Below are positions 53,887 through 62,384 of a DNA stretch of 64,000 nt, one piece after another. A program made the translations under genes and the position numbers. A model generated the notes under the pieces. It ran no database searches. It saw only the letters and a program-made list of their open reading frames with translations, and had not been told where the DNA came from. Each line of letters begins with the position of its first letter. The first letter of the stretch is position 1. The DNA comes from Blastococcus litoris. Its GTDB lineage: Bacteria > Actinomycetota > Actinomycetes > Mycobacteriales > Geodermatophilaceae. The stretch spans positions 1-64,000 of the forward strand of contig NZ_QCZF01000010.1 in NCBI RefSeq assembly GCF_003075095.1, in the 5' to 3' direction.

Positions 53887-54393
53887 ATGGGCCTGCCCAT
53901 CACCCTGTCCGAGATCGCCCCGCGGATCTCCGCCGGCGCCTTCATCCTCAACAGCGGGCTCGGCAAGCGCGGCGCCGACGAGGAGGCCGCCGCCGGCATG
54001 CACGGCTTCGCCGCCGGCACCTACCCGTTCCTCAAGTCGATCCCGCCGCAGCAGTTCGCGCAGGGCCTCGCGACCGCGGAGATCGTCGTCGGGGGCCTGC
54101 TCCTCACCCCGTTCGTGCCCACCTTCGTCGCCGGCGCGACCCTGACCGCCTTCTCCGGCGGGCTGCTCGGCCTCTACCTGAAGACGCCGGGCATGCGGAA
54201 GCCGGGCAGCCTCGCGCCGACCGAGCAGGGCCTCGCCATCGCCAAGGACAGCTGGCTGCTCGGCATCGGCATCGGGCTCATGACCCGAGGCCTGATCGAG
54301 CGCCGCCCCCGCGTCACCGTCAAGAAGGCGAACAAGCTGGCGAGGAAGCAGGCGAAGCAGGCCGCACGCGAGGCCCGCCGCGCTGCGACGTGA
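53887..54393 (+). CDS. DoxX-like small membrane protein
   Basis: 168 aa with hydrophobic segments at AGAFILNSGLG, GLATAEIVVGGLLLTPFVPT, FVAGATLTAFSGGLLGLYL and SWLLGIGIGLMTRGLI, similar in pattern to DoxX/DUF4267-type proteins, then a Lys/Arg/Ala-rich cytoplasmic tail. ATG at 53887 lies after ACGAGCGAGGTACCCC. Function not recognised. Confidence 0.78.
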   Translation: MGLPITLSEIAPRISAGAFILNSGLGKRGADEEAAAGMHGFAAGTYPFLKSIPPQQFAQGLATAEIVVGGLLLTPFVPTFVAGATLTAFSGGLLGLYLKTPGMRKPGSLAPTEQGLAIAKDSWLLGIGIGLMTRGLIERRPRVTVKKANKLARKQAKQAAREARRAAT

Positions 54394-54407
54394 GCGCCGC
54401 GGCGGCC

Positions 54408-54413
54408 TAGGGT
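54408..54413 (+). promoter_or_regulatory. -10 element of a probable leaderless promoter
   Basis: TAGGGT ends seven bases before the GTG at 54421. The same hexamer is found before rsbQ in the same position. Confidence 0.4.
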
Positions 54414-54420
54414 CGACCAC

Positions 54421-54642
54421 GTGGACGACGTCGCGCTCGGGCTGCAGGTCGCCCTCGTGCTCGTCGGGGTCCCGGCCGCCTGGGCGTGGCTCGGCCGCCG
54501 GGCCCGCCGGCGCGGGCTCGGCGGCTCCGTCATGGCGCCGCTGGAGGAGATCTGGGACCCGGTCACCCACCGCACGAACATCGAGGTGCAGGTGCAGGCC
54601 GAGCAGGCCGCACCCGCTCCGGGGGTCGCACCCCGCCGGTGA
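54421..54642 (+). CDS. small membrane protein
   Basis: 73 aa: one transmembrane helix (VALGLQVALVLVGVPAAWAWLG), a basic turn RRARRRG, then GGSVMAPLEEIWDPVTHRTNIEV and an Ala/Pro-rich end. GC-rich third positions support coding. Short proteins of this kind recur in Actinobacteria without known role. It stops six bases before the stop of the opposing regulator gene. Confidence 0.72.
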   Translation: MDDVALGLQVALVLVGVPAAWAWLGRRARRRGLGGSVMAPLEEIWDPVTHRTNIEVQVQAEQAAPAPGVAPRR

Positions 54643-54648
54643 GGGCGG

Positions 54649-55188
54649 TCAGCCGGCAGGCAGGTGGACGGTGGTGACCAGCCGACGACGCCGTCCGCCG
54701 CCCGGGCGGTTGCCCGTGCGTACGCTCAGCACCTCCCGCAGGTCGGCGGCCAGCTCGTCGAACTCCTCGTCGGTGACCCACACGGCCGCCTGCCGGTAGC
54801 CGACGCGGTCCGCGGCCGGGTCCGGCCGCGCGCCGTCCGCAGCGGCACGGGCGACGTACCTGTCGAAGTCGGCCAGCAGCCCGGCGACGAAGACCGCGAA
54901 GGCGCGCCGGTGCTCGTCGGCCGTCATCGCGGCCGCGTCCTCGGGCCCGACGGACGCGGCCGCGAGGTCCAGCCGGTAGCTGCGCTCGGCCGCGCCCCGC
55001 ACCTTGCGCTCGCCCACCACCACCAGGACGCCCGCGTCGGCCAGGACGCCGACCTGGCGGTAGAGCGTCGCCTGCGGGACGTCGGGCAGCTCCGCGTGCA
55101 GCTCGGCGACGGTCAGCGTGCGGTCGCCCAGGAACGCCTGGACGAGGCGCAGCCGCACCGGGTGCAGCAGCAGCACACCGCTCGGCAC
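54649..55188 (-). CDS. ArsR/winged-helix-type transcriptional regulator
   Basis: 179 aa. N-terminal winged helix: LHPVRLRLVQAFLGDRTLTVAELHAELPDVPQATLYRQVGVLADAGVLVVV, followed by wing GERKVRGAAERSY. The C-terminal half is helical and probably binds a ligand or dimerises. GTG at 55188 has GGAGG four bases upstream. It is divergent from the gene at 55248, and an inverted repeat in the other promoter suggests it represses that unit. Confidence 0.85.
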   Translation of the reverse strand: MPSGVLLLHPVRLRLVQAFLGDRTLTVAELHAELPDVPQATLYRQVGVLADAGVLVVVGERKVRGAAERSYRLDLAAASVGPEDAAAMTADEHRRAFAVFVAGLLADFDRYVARAAADGARPDPAADRVGYRQAAVWVTDEEFDELAADLREVLSVRTGNRPGGGRRRRLVTTVHLPAG

Positions 55189-55212
55189 ACGGCCTCCTTA
55201 CCGTTCTCACAA

Positions 55213-55241
55213 TTGACAACGTTCTCGTGTCCGAGAATAGT
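55213..55241 (+). promoter_or_regulatory. near-consensus leaderless promoter
   Basis: -35 TTGACA (55213-55218), 17-base spacer, -10 AATAGT (55236-55241), six bases before the ATG at 55248. The strongest -35 match in the window. Confidence 0.7.
55222..55237. promoter_or_regulatory. operator inside the promoter spacer
   Basis: TTCTCG-TGTC-CGAGAA, 6-bp perfect arms, lying between the -35 and -10. A further half-site GTTCTC is at 55203-55208. Likely bound by the winged-helix regulator encoded next door. Confidence 0.6.
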
Positions 55242-55247
55242 GAAGGC

Positions 55248-55586
55248 ATGGCCACCGTGCAACTGACGCCCACCACCGTGACCGTCCGTCTCACCCGGGC
55301 GGAGAAGTTCTGGGGCCTCCTCCGCGACGTCCGGTTCGACCGCGCCGCCGTCCGGGAGGCCGACGTCGTGCAGGACCCCCTCTCCGCCGCACGCGGGCTC
55401 CGCGCACCCGGTCTCGCCCTGCCCGGCCGGCGGAAGATCGGCACGTGGCGACGACGCGGGGAGCGGAGCCTCGTGTCCGTGCGCCGGGGCGTGCCCGCCG
55501 TCCGGCTGCGGCTGGACGGCGCTCGCTACGACACGGTGCTGATCAGCACCGACGACGCGGCCGCGCTCGCCGGCGCCCTCGCCTGA
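55248..55586 (+). CDS. hypothetical protein
   Basis: 112 aa rich in beta strand (VQLTPTTVTVRLTRAEKFWGLLRDVRF, RSLVSVRRGVPAVRLRLDGARYDTVLIST), recalling a PH-like fold, but no family is confidently recognised. ATG at 55248 is placed by the leaderless promoter; an in-frame GTG at 55227 would overlap the -35/-10 spacer. It is probably co-transcribed with the hydrolase that begins one base after its stop. Confidence 0.7.
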   Translation: MATVQLTPTTVTVRLTRAEKFWGLLRDVRFDRAAVREADVVQDPLSAARGLRAPGLALPGRRKIGTWRRRGERSLVSVRRGVPAVRLRLDGARYDTVLISTDDAAALAGALA

Positions 55587-55587
55587 C

Positions 55588-56505
55588 GTGCAGGAGCTCC
55601 CCCTGCGGGTGCCCGGCGACCACCCGCTGAACGGCACGCTCACGCTGCCGGCCGGCCGGCTGCCCGCCCCGGCGGTGCTCATCGCCTCGGGCTCGGGCCC
55701 GCTCGACCGCGACTCGGACCACCGGCGCGCCCGCTTCGGCGTCGCCCGCCAGCTGGCGCACGCCCTCGCGGCCGGCGGCCTCGCCTCGTTCCGCTACGAC
55801 AAGCGCGGCGTCGGCGAGAGCCCCGGGAACTGGCGAGCCGTCGGCCTGTTCGACAACGTCGACGACCTCGGCCGCGCCCGCGACGCGCTGGCCTCCCGCG
55901 ACGAGGTGGACGCCGACCGCATCCTCCTGGCCGGCCACAGCGAGGGCGCGATCCTCGCAGCCGCGCTGGCCGGTCGCGGCGCGCCGACGGCGGGCCTCGT
56001 GCTGCTCTCGATGTCGGCCACGCGCGGCGACGACCTGCTGCTGTGGCAGGCGCGCCACATCGCGCCCACGCTCCCGGCGCCCGTCCGCGGGCTGCTCCGG
56101 TTGCTCCGGGTGGACCTGACGGCGCGCGTCGCCGCCAACCACGACCGCATCCGCGCGACCACCACCGACGTCGCCCGCATCGGCGGTGCCCGGATCAACG
56201 CCCGCTGGCACCGCGAGTTCCTGGCGCACGACCCGCGCGAGGACCTGCGCCGGATCACCGTCCCGGTCCTCGCGCTGACCGGCGACAAGGACCTGCAGGT
56301 CGATCCCGCCGACCTCCCCGTCATCGAGGCGACGGCCCTCGGGCCGGTCACGACGGTGCTCGCCCCCGACGTCACGCACACCCTGCGCACCCAGCCGAGA
56401 CCGCCCTCCCTGAGCGCCTACAAGGAGGAGATCCGCCGGCCGGTGAACCAGGACGTGCTGGCAGCCGTGGTCACGTGGTGTCGGGAGGTCACCGGCCTCA
56501 CCTGA
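55588..56505 (+). CDS. alpha/beta hydrolase (dienelactone hydrolase-like)
   Basis: 305 aa. The N terminus has the beta-hairpin ELPLRVPGDHPLNGTLTLP typical of a subgroup with an extra strand, oxyanion region IASGSGPLDRDSDHR, nucleophile Ser in LAGHSEGAILAAALA (about residue 118), Asp in TGDKDLQVDP and His in DVTHTLRTQ. No export signal. Co-transcribed with the upstream small gene and so probably under the same repressor. Substrate unknown. Confidence 0.88.
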   Translation: MQELPLRVPGDHPLNGTLTLPAGRLPAPAVLIASGSGPLDRDSDHRRARFGVARQLAHALAAGGLASFRYDKRGVGESPGNWRAVGLFDNVDDLGRARDALASRDEVDADRILLAGHSEGAILAAALAGRGAPTAGLVLLSMSATRGDDLLLWQARHIAPTLPAPVRGLLRLLRVDLTARVAANHDRIRATTTDVARIGGARINARWHREFLAHDPREDLRRITVPVLALTGDKDLQVDPADLPVIEATALGPVTTVLAPDVTHTLRTQPRPPSLSAYKEEIRRPVNQDVLAAVVTWCREVTGLT

Positions 56506-56524
56506 ACACCCGAGGAGGTCCGCC

Positions 56525-57013
56525 GTGCCGCACCGGCTCCGCTCCGCCCCCGCCCACCGGCTGGCCGCCGGCGCCGCCGCGCTGCTGCTCGCCGCCGGCC
56601 TCGCCTCGTGCGGCGGCTCCGACGACGACGCCGCAGCCGGGTCGTCGTCGCCGGCGGGCTCGACCACCGAGGAGGCGCCGTCGCCGGCCGGCGAGCCGAC
56701 GAGCCCCGCCCCCACCTCGTCGTCCGAGCAGGAGAGCGAGGCGGTGACGGTCACCGCGGTCGACTTCGGCCTCGAGCTCGACGAGGACAGCGTCACCGCG
56801 GGCCAGGTGGAGTTCACCCTTGTCAACGACGGCAGCTCCACGCACGACCTGGTGGTCGAGCGCGACGGGCAGGACGTGGCTGCGGCCGACGCCGTCGACC
56901 CGGGCCGGACGTCGACGGTCACGGTGACCCTCGAGCCCGGCGAGTACGTCCTCTACTGCTCCATCGCCAACCACCGGGCGATGGGCATGGAGACCACCAT
57001 CCGTGTCTCGTGA
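56525..57013 (+). CDS. cupredoxin-like lipoprotein
   Basis: 162 aa. Lipobox LAAGLASC (Cys about residue 29), Ser/Pro/Glu-rich linker to about residue 75, then a cupredoxin-like domain with STHDLVVE (His), YCSIANHRAMGM (Cys, His, Met). These supply the four classic type-1 copper ligands. Probably an extracellular copper or electron-transfer protein. GAGGAGGTCC precedes the GTG. Confidence 0.85.
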   Translation: MPHRLRSAPAHRLAAGAAALLLAAGLASCGGSDDDAAAGSSSPAGSTTEEAPSPAGEPTSPAPTSSSEQESEAVTVTAVDFGLELDEDSVTAGQVEFTLVNDGSSTHDLVVERDGQDVAAADAVDPGRTSTVTVTLEPGEYVLYCSIANHRAMGMETTIRVS

Positions 57014-57026
57014 ACGAGGTCAGCCG

Positions 57027-57446
57027 ATGATCGCGCCGTCGGTCCCCGATCGCCGCCCGGCCACCGGTCTCCTATGGGTCCTGCGCCTCGCCGGTGCGGC
57101 ACTGCTCGCCGCGATGGGCTGGATCCACCTCGACCTCTGGACCGACGGCTACCGGACCATCGACGTGATCGGGCCGGCGTTCCTGCTGAACACGATCGCG
57201 GGCTTCGGCCTGGCGGTCCTGCTGCTGGTGACCCCGCGCACACTGCTCCCCTGGGTGGCCGGCACGGGGGCGCTCACCGCCGCCGGCACGCTGGCCGGCC
57301 TCCTGCTCGCCACCACCGTGGGGCTCTTCGGCTTCACCGAGTCGACGGCGGCGCGGCTGTGGTGGGAGTCGTTCTGGGTGGAGACGGCCGCCCTCGTCGT
57401 GCTGGCCGCCCTCGCCGTCCTCGGCCGGGGACGGCGGCGCGGCTGA
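57027..57446 (+). CDS. four-helix membrane protein
   Basis: 139 aa with four transmembrane helices (LLWVLRLAGAALLAAMGWIHL, GPAFLLNTIAGFGLAVLLLV, LPWVAGTGALTAAGTLAGLLL, WVETAALVVLAALAVLG). A GAGGTC ribosome site precedes the ATG at 57027. It follows the cupredoxin gene by 13 bases and may be an electron-transfer or copper-related membrane partner; that is positional inference only. Confidence 0.75.
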   Translation: MIAPSVPDRRPATGLLWVLRLAGAALLAAMGWIHLDLWTDGYRTIDVIGPAFLLNTIAGFGLAVLLLVTPRTLLPWVAGTGALTAAGTLAGLLLATTVGLFGFTESTAARLWWESFWVETAALVVLAALAVLGRGRRRG

Positions 57447-57491
57447 CCGGGGTGGGAGGGCCCTGCGCCCGGCCCCTCCCACCCCGGTCAG
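57443..57491. terminator. 18-bp perfect hairpin terminator
   Basis: Arms CTGACCGGGGTGGGAGGG / exact reverse complement, starting at the stop codon of the plus-strand membrane-protein gene and ending five bases before the xylA stop. No T-tract. Confidence 0.8.
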
Positions 57492-57495
57492 GTGC

Positions 57496-58656
57496 TCAGC
57501 GGACGCCGAGCAGGTGCTCCATCGCGAGCTGGTCGAGCCGCTCGAACTGCAGGCCCCGCTCCCCCAGCGCCTGCGGGTCGAAGGACTCGGCGCGCAGGTC
57601 CTCCAGCGACTCGCCCTCGCCCAGCGTGGGGATGGCGAGCTCGGCCACGCGCGCGGCCTCGAGTGCCTCGGCGACCTCCGCGTCGGCCCGGAACGCCCGC
57701 ACCTTGTCGCGCAGGATCAGGTAGTTGCGCATGCATGCGCGCGCGGTCTCCCAGACGCCCTCGACGTCCTCGGTGCGCGGCGGCTTGTAGTCGAAGTGGA
57801 CGTAGCCGTCGTAGGCCTTGCCGGTGCCGGCGCCGAGCATGGCGTCGACGGTCCAGAACGCGCCCCGCAGGTTGCCGGCGCCGAAGCGGAGGTCCTGGTC
57901 GAAGCGCGGCCCGTGCTGGCCGTTGAGGTCGATGTGGAACAGCTTGTCGTGCCACAGCGCCTGCGAGATGCCCTGGGCGAAGTTCAGCCCGGCCATCTCC
58001 TCGTGGCCGACCTCGGGGTTGAGACCGACGCGGTCGGGCTCCTCGAGCTCGTTGATGAAGGCGATGGCGTGCCCGATGCTCGGCAGCAGGATGTCGCCGC
58101 GGGGCTCGTTGGGCTTGGGCTCCAGCGCGAAGCGGATGTCGTAGCCCTTGTCGCGCACGTAGGCGCAGAACAGGTCCAGGCCCTCCTTGTAGCGGTCGAG
58201 GGCCGCGGCGACGTCCTTGCTGCCGCCGGACTCCGCCCCCTCGCGCCCGCCCCACAGGACGTAGGTCTTCGCGCCCAGCTCGGCGGCCAGGTCGATGTTG
58301 CGGAGCACCTTGGCGATCGCGTAGCGACGGACCTGGCGGTCGTTGGCGGTCAGGCCGCCGTCCTTGAACACGGGGGCGCCGAAGAGGTTGGTGGTCGCCA
58401 TCTCGACGCCCAGTCCGGTCTCGTCCAGGGCCTGCCGGAACCGCTTCAGCGTCTCCTCGCGGGTCGCGTCGTCGGGCACGAGGTCGTCGTCGTGGAACGT
58501 GACGGCGGCGGCACCGAGCTCGGCGAGCTTGTGCACGGTCTCGACCGGGTCCAGCGCCGGCCGGACGGCCCCGCCGAAGACGTCGACGCCCTGCCAGCCC
58601 ACCGTCCAGAGGCCGAAGCTGAACTTGTCGTCCTTGGCGGGGGTGTAGTCGGTCAT
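57496..58656 (-). CDS. xylA: xylose isomerase
   Basis: 386 aa, normal for class I actinobacterial enzymes. Catalytic His in [18 protein letters not shown], metal ligands in [26 protein letters not shown] and HIDLNGQ, and DYKPPRTED. Converts D-xylose to D-xylulose with a divalent metal. It follows xylR by 45 bases on the same strand and is probably in one transcript with it, whereas xylB is divergent. Confidence 0.96.
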   Translation of the reverse strand: MTDYTPAKDDKFSFGLWTVGWQGVDVFGGAVRPALDPVETVHKLAELGAAAVTFHDDDLVPDDATREETLKRFRQALDETGLGVEMATTNLFGAPVFKDGGLTANDRQVRRYAIAKVLRNIDLAAELGAKTYVLWGGREGAESGGSKDVAAALDRYKEGLDLFCAYVRDKGYDIRFALEPKPNEPRGDILLPSIGHAIAFINELEEPDRVGLNPEVGHEEMAGLNFAQGISQALWHDKLFHIDLNGQHGPRFDQDLRFGAGNLRGAFWTVDAMLGAGTGKAYDGYVHFDYKPPRTEDVEGVWETARACMRNYLILRDKVRAFRADAEVAEALEAARVAELAIPTLGEGESLEDLRAESFDPQALGERGLQFERLDQLAMEHLLGVR

Positions 58657-58701
58657 GCGGGTGTTCTCCGTCCGGATCGATCGATGGGGTGGTGCGGGAG
58701 G

Positions 58702-59982
58702 TCAGGAACGGGCGGCCGGCGCGGGTGACGCGTCGCCGGCGACGAGGGTCGGGTCGTCGAAGACGGCCTCGAGTGCGACGTGGGCTCCGCCGCGGACCGC
58801 GGCGGTGAAGCCGAGGGTGGAGAGGACGACGCGCGCGCCGGCCAGGTCGGGGCCGAACACCCGCGCGCGCAGGACGGCGGCCATCGGCTCCAGGAAGAAG
58901 CGGCCCAGGACGGCGAAGTAGCCGCCGAGCAGCACGACCTGCGGGTTGAAGACGTTGATGAGGACGGCGGCGCCGTGGCCCAGCTGCGTGCCGACCTGCT
59001 CGAGCGCCGCCAGGGCGCGGCGGTCGCCGGCGTCGGCGCGCGCGGCGATCTCCGCCAGCCGGGTCTCGAGGTCGCGGGTGTGGTCGTGCACCGGGTCGTC
59101 GGGGTCGGCGGCCGCCCGGAGCAGCGCGGTCAGGCCGACGACGGTCTCCCAGCAGCCGCGGCGCCCGCACCCGCACACGAGGTCGGGATCGCCCAGGGCG
59201 GTGTGCCCGACCTCGCCGGAGAGCCCACCGGCACCGCGCAGCAGGCGGCCGTCGACGATCAGCCCGCCACCGACACCGACCTCACCGGTCAGGTAGACGA
59301 GGTCGGGTGTGCGGGCCTCCGGGCCCATCGCCCACTCGGCGATGGCGGAGAGGTTGGCGTCGTTCTCGACCCGGATGGCGCAGTCGAGGCCCACCCGGTC
59401 GCGCAGCCCGTCGAGGACCGCCACGTCGCGCCAGCCGATGTTGGGCGCGTAGGTCGCCACGCCGTCGACGCTGCGCACCAGGCCGGGGACCGCGACGGTG
59501 ATGCCCACGGGGACCGCGCCGTGCCCGGCCGAGGCGCTGGTCCCCTCCTTGACCAACCGGGCGACCTCGTCGAGGGTGCCCTCGGCGCCGAGGTCGTGGA
59601 CGTCGACGGCGACCCGGTCCTCGAAGAGCACCTCGCCGCGCAGGTCGAGCACGAGGATGGCGATGTAGTCGACGTTGAGCTCCACGCCGATGCCGCAGAC
59701 CCCTCGTCCGTCCAGGTGGACGATCAGCCCGGGCCGGCCGACGGAGCCGGCGCGGTCGACGTCGCCGGTCGTGATCAGCCGCCGGTCGGCGAGCTCGGCC
59801 ACGAGGCTGGAGACGGTGGCCTTGTTCAGCCCGGTCTCCTGCGCGATGCGGGCGCGGGACCGGGGGCCGGCGTCGCGGAGGTGCCGCAGGACGAGGCCGA
59901 GGTTGCTGCGCCGGACGGTCGCCTGGTCGGCGGGGGCGTGGCGGCGGGTGGCGCCGTCGTAGAGCCGCCGTTCCTCGAACAC
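58702..59982 (-). CDS. xylR: ROK-family xylose repressor
   Basis: 426 aa. N-terminal HTH (SRARIAQETGLNKATVSSLVAELADRRL), ROK domain with VGITVAVPGLV, GEVGVGGGLIVDG, zinc-type CGCGRRGCWE and a conserved GLSGEVGHTAL. Position between xylA and xylB and an inverted repeat over its own promoter identify it as the xylose-responsive repressor. GTG start at 59982 with GGGACGG upstream. Confidence 0.93.
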   Translation of the reverse strand: MFEERRLYDGATRRHAPADQATVRRSNLGLVLRHLRDAGPRSRARIAQETGLNKATVSSLVAELADRRLITTGDVDRAGSVGRPGLIVHLDGRGVCGIGVELNVDYIAILVLDLRGEVLFEDRVAVDVHDLGAEGTLDEVARLVKEGTSASAGHGAVPVGITVAVPGLVRSVDGVATYAPNIGWRDVAVLDGLRDRVGLDCAIRVENDANLSAIAEWAMGPEARTPDLVYLTGEVGVGGGLIVDGRLLRGAGGLSGEVGHTALGDPDLVCGCGRRGCWETVVGLTALLRAAADPDDPVHDHTRDLETRLAEIAARADAGDRRALAALEQVGTQLGHGAAVLINVFNPQVVLLGGYFAVLGRFFLEPMAAVLRARVFGPDLAGARVVLSTLGFTAAVRGGAHVALEAVFDDPTLVAGDASPAPAARS

Positions 59983-60017
59983 AGCCGTCCCACCCCCTCG
60001 ATCGCCTCGTCGCGACC

Positions 60018-60040
60018 ATTTGTCGGTTGCGTCAACAAAT
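60018..60040. promoter_or_regulatory. XylR operator
   Basis: ATTTGT (60018-60023) and ACAAAT (60035-60040) with an inner GTTG-CGT-CAAC (60026-60036). It overlaps the xylR -10 and lies 127 bases before xylB, so it could control both directions. Confidence 0.65.
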
Positions 60041-60066
60041 TAGGCGTGCGTCCGCGATGTGGTCAA
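60037..60066 (-). promoter_or_regulatory. xylR-xylA promoter
   Basis: Minus strand -35 TTGACC (60061-60066), 18-base spacer, -10 TAATTT (60037-60042), about 55 bases before the xylR GTG. The operator overlaps its -10. Confidence 0.65.
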
Positions 60067-60154
60067 GGTCGCACGCCGTCGTCATCCAACTGTGATGGGT
60101 TCGCGATGGCCACCGTCGCCTCGCCCTCTGCGGCCGGGATCACCCGACCGTGGT

Positions 60155-60160
60155 TACAGT
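60155..60160 (+). promoter_or_regulatory. -10 element of the xylB promoter
   Basis: TACAGT ends seven bases before a GTG at 60168 that opens a nine-codon frame ending on the xylB ATG. The -35 region is not consensus. Confidence 0.45.
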
Positions 60161-60167
60161 CCCGCCC

Positions 60168-60197
60168 GTGACCTCCCCCTCCGGCGGCCCCCGATGA
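60168..60197 (+). CDS. possible nine-codon leader frame coupled to xylB
   Basis: GTG ACC TCC CCC TCC GGC GGC CCC CGA TGA, whose stop overlaps the xylB ATG as ATGA. If the transcript starts at this GTG, ribosomes would translate it and reinitiate on xylB, which itself has only a weak ribosome site. It is not expected to make a functional protein. Confidence 0.35.
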   Translation: MTSPSGGPR

Positions 60198-61627
60198 CCG
60201 CGGGCCGCACCCTCGTGGCCGGCGTCGACACCTCCACCCAGGCGTGCAAGGTCGTCGTCCGCGACGCCGCGACCGGCGAGCTGGTGCGCTCCGGACGTGC
60301 TCCGCACCCGGACGGCACCGCCGTCGACCCGCGGGCGTGGGAGCAGGCGTTCCGCGAGGCGGCCGAGGCGGCCGGCGGCCTGGGCGACGTGGCGGGCCTG
60401 TCGGTGGGCGGGCAGCAGCACGGCATGGTCTGCCTCGACGAGGACGGCGAGGTCGTCCGCGACGCGCTGCTGTGGAACGACGTCCGGTCCGCCGGTGCCG
60501 CCGCCGACCTGATCCGCGAGCTCGGGGACGGCGACGACGCCACCGGCCGGCAGGCCTGGGCCGACGCGGTCGGGGTGGTGCCGGTGGCCTCCTTCACCGC
60601 GACCAAGCTGCGCTGGCTGGCCGACGCCGAGCCCGGCAACGCCGACCGCACCGCCGCCGTCTGCCTCCCCCACGACTGGCTGACCTGGCGCCTGGCGACC
60701 GAGCGCGGGCTGGCCGACCTGGCCACCGACCGGGGCGACGCCAGCGGCACCGCCTACTGGTCGGCCCGCAGCGGCGAGTACCGGTTCGACCTGCTGGAGC
60801 TGGCCATGCGCGGCCGCCGTCCGGCCGTCCCCCGGGTGGCCGGGCCGGCCGAGCAGGTCGGCGTGCTGGACGGGACGTCGGCCGCGCTCGGCCCGGGCAC
60901 CGGGGACAACGCCGCCGCGGCGCTGGGGCTGGCGGCCCGCCCCGGCGACGTCGTCGTCTCGATCGGGACCTCCGGGGTGGTCTCCGCGGTGACCACCACC
61001 GCCGTCGCCGACGTGACGGGGACGGTGGCCGGGTTCGCCGACGCCACGGGCCACCACCTGCCGCTGGTCGCCACCCTGAACGCCGCACGGGTGCTCGACG
61101 CGGCCGCCGCGATGCTGGGAGTCGACCACGCCACCCTCTCCGACCTCGCCCTGTCCGCCCCCTCGGGCGCCGACGGGCTGGTGCTCGTCCCCTACCTGGA
61201 GGGCGAGCGGACGCCGAACCTCCCGCACGCCACCGGCGCCGTCCACGGCCTCACGCTGCGGACCGCGACGCCGGCCCACCTGGCCCGCGCCGCCGTCGAG
61301 GGTCTGCTGTGCGGGCTCGCCGACGGCATCGAGGCGGTCGTGGCGCAGGGCGTCGCGGTCGAGCGGGTGCTGCTCGTCGGCGGCGCCGCCCGCTCCCCCG
61401 CCGTCCAGCAGCTGGCCCCCGGCATCTTCGGGCGCCCCGTCCTGGTCCCGCCGCCCGGCGAGTACGTCGCCGACGGCGCGGCCCGGCAGGCCGCGTGGGT
61501 CCTGTCCGGCGAGGCCGCGCCCCCCGAGTGGGCGCAGCCGGGGCTGCAGGAGTTCGACGCCGAGCCCGCCACCGCGGTGCGCGAGCGGTACGCCGAGGTG
61601 CGCACCCGCACGGACGGCCAGCCCTAG
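60194..61627 (+). CDS. xylB: xylulokinase
   Basis: 477 aa FGGY-family kinase phosphorylating D-xylulose with ATP. N-terminal [28 protein letters not shown]-terminal [26 protein letters not shown] and [15 protein letters not shown]. Length matches xylulokinases, and position next to xylR and xylA settles the substrate. ATG at 60194. Its stop shares CTAG with the opposing hydrolase stop. Confidence 0.95.
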   Translation: MTAGRTLVAGVDTSTQACKVVVRDAATGELVRSGRAPHPDGTAVDPRAWEQAFREAAEAAGGLGDVAGLSVGGQQHGMVCLDEDGEVVRDALLWNDVRSAGAAADLIRELGDGDDATGRQAWADAVGVVPVASFTATKLRWLADAEPGNADRTAAVCLPHDWLTWRLATERGLADLATDRGDASGTAYWSARSGEYRFDLLELAMRGRRPAVPRVAGPAEQVGVLDGTSAALGPGTGDNAAAALGLAARPGDVVVSIGTSGVVSAVTTTAVADVTGTVAGFADATGHHLPLVATLNAARVLDAAAAMLGVDHATLSDLALSAPSGADGLVLVPYLEGERTPNLPHATGAVHGLTLRTATPAHLARAAVEGLLCGLADGIEAVVAQGVAVERVLLVGGAARSPAVQQLAPGIFGRPVLVPPPGEYVADGAARQAAWVLSGEAAPPEWAQPGLQEFDAEPATAVRERYAEVRTRTDGQP

Positions 61628-62262
61628 AGACAGGTGCTCACCGCGCGGGCCACCGCGGCGGGGTGGGTCTGCGGCGTCATGTGCGCGGCGCCGGGCACCT
61701 CGACCAGCCGGCCCCGGGGTGCGGCCGCCGCCAGCCGGGTGGCCCAGTCGTGCGGGCAGAGCCGGTCACGGGTGCCGCGGACGACGACCACCGGCACGGC
61801 GACGTCGCGCAGCCGCCGGTCGGTGTCGTCGCGGGCCGTCACCCGCCACAGCGCGCGCATGGCCCGCGGTCCGGTGCACCACCACTGCGCCAGGACGCGC
61901 GGCACCTGCCACCACGGCTCGCGCGCGACCGTGCGCACCCACCGCCCGATCAGGCCGCGCGCGGACCGGAGCCGCGGGTCGGTCGTCGGACCCAGCAGCA
62001 CCACGGCCCGCACCCGGGGGTCGCGGGCCGCGACGGCGACCACGTGGCAGCCCTGCGAGTGCCCGACGAGGACCACGGGACCCGGGCCGAGCCCGCCCAG
62101 CAGCCGCTCGGCGAGCTCCTCCAGCGGCGGAACGGGTTCCGGCAGCCCCATCCCGGGTAGCCGCACCACAGTGCCCGGTACCAGCCGGCGGAGTTCGGCC
62201 GACGAGCGTTCGTCCAGGCCCAGACCGGGCACCAGGACCACGGAGACGGAAGAGGTGCCCAC
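61624..62262 (-). CDS. alpha/beta hydrolase
   Basis: 212 aa. [14 protein letters not shown], nucleophile Ser in [15 protein letters not shown] (about residue 72), Asp in [10 protein letters not shown] and His in [11 protein letters not shown]. Small single-domain esterase without a clear lid. Convergent with xylB and divergent from ndh; the TetR-type palindrome at 62274 lies 12 bases before its GTG start and could control it. Confidence 0.86.
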   Translation of the reverse strand: MGTSSVSVVLVPGLGLDERSSAELRRLVPGTVVRLPGMGLPEPVPPLEELAERLLGGLGPGPVVLVGHSQGCHVVAVAARDPRVRAVVLLGPTTDPRLRSARGLIGRWVRTVAREPWWQVPRVLAQWWCTGPRAMRALWRVTARDDTDRRLRDVAVPVVVVRGTRDRLCPHDWATRLAAAAPRGRLVEVPGAAHMTPQTHPAAVARAVSTCL

Positions 62263-62273
62263 CAGCGGGTGTT

Positions 62274-62287
62274 CTACCGGTCGGTAG
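62274..62287. promoter_or_regulatory. TetR-type operator candidate
   Basis: CTACCG-GT-CGGTAG, perfect 6-bp arms, in the 122-base divergent interval between the hydrolase and ndh. No TetR gene is adjacent in the window. Confidence 0.5.
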
Positions 62288-62384
62288 GACGACGCGCGAA
62301 CCGCCGGGCCGCACGGGAAAGTGTGGCGGGGATCGCGCGGGGCCGCCCGAGGGCCGGACGAGCCGGAGTGGAAGGATATTCGTC

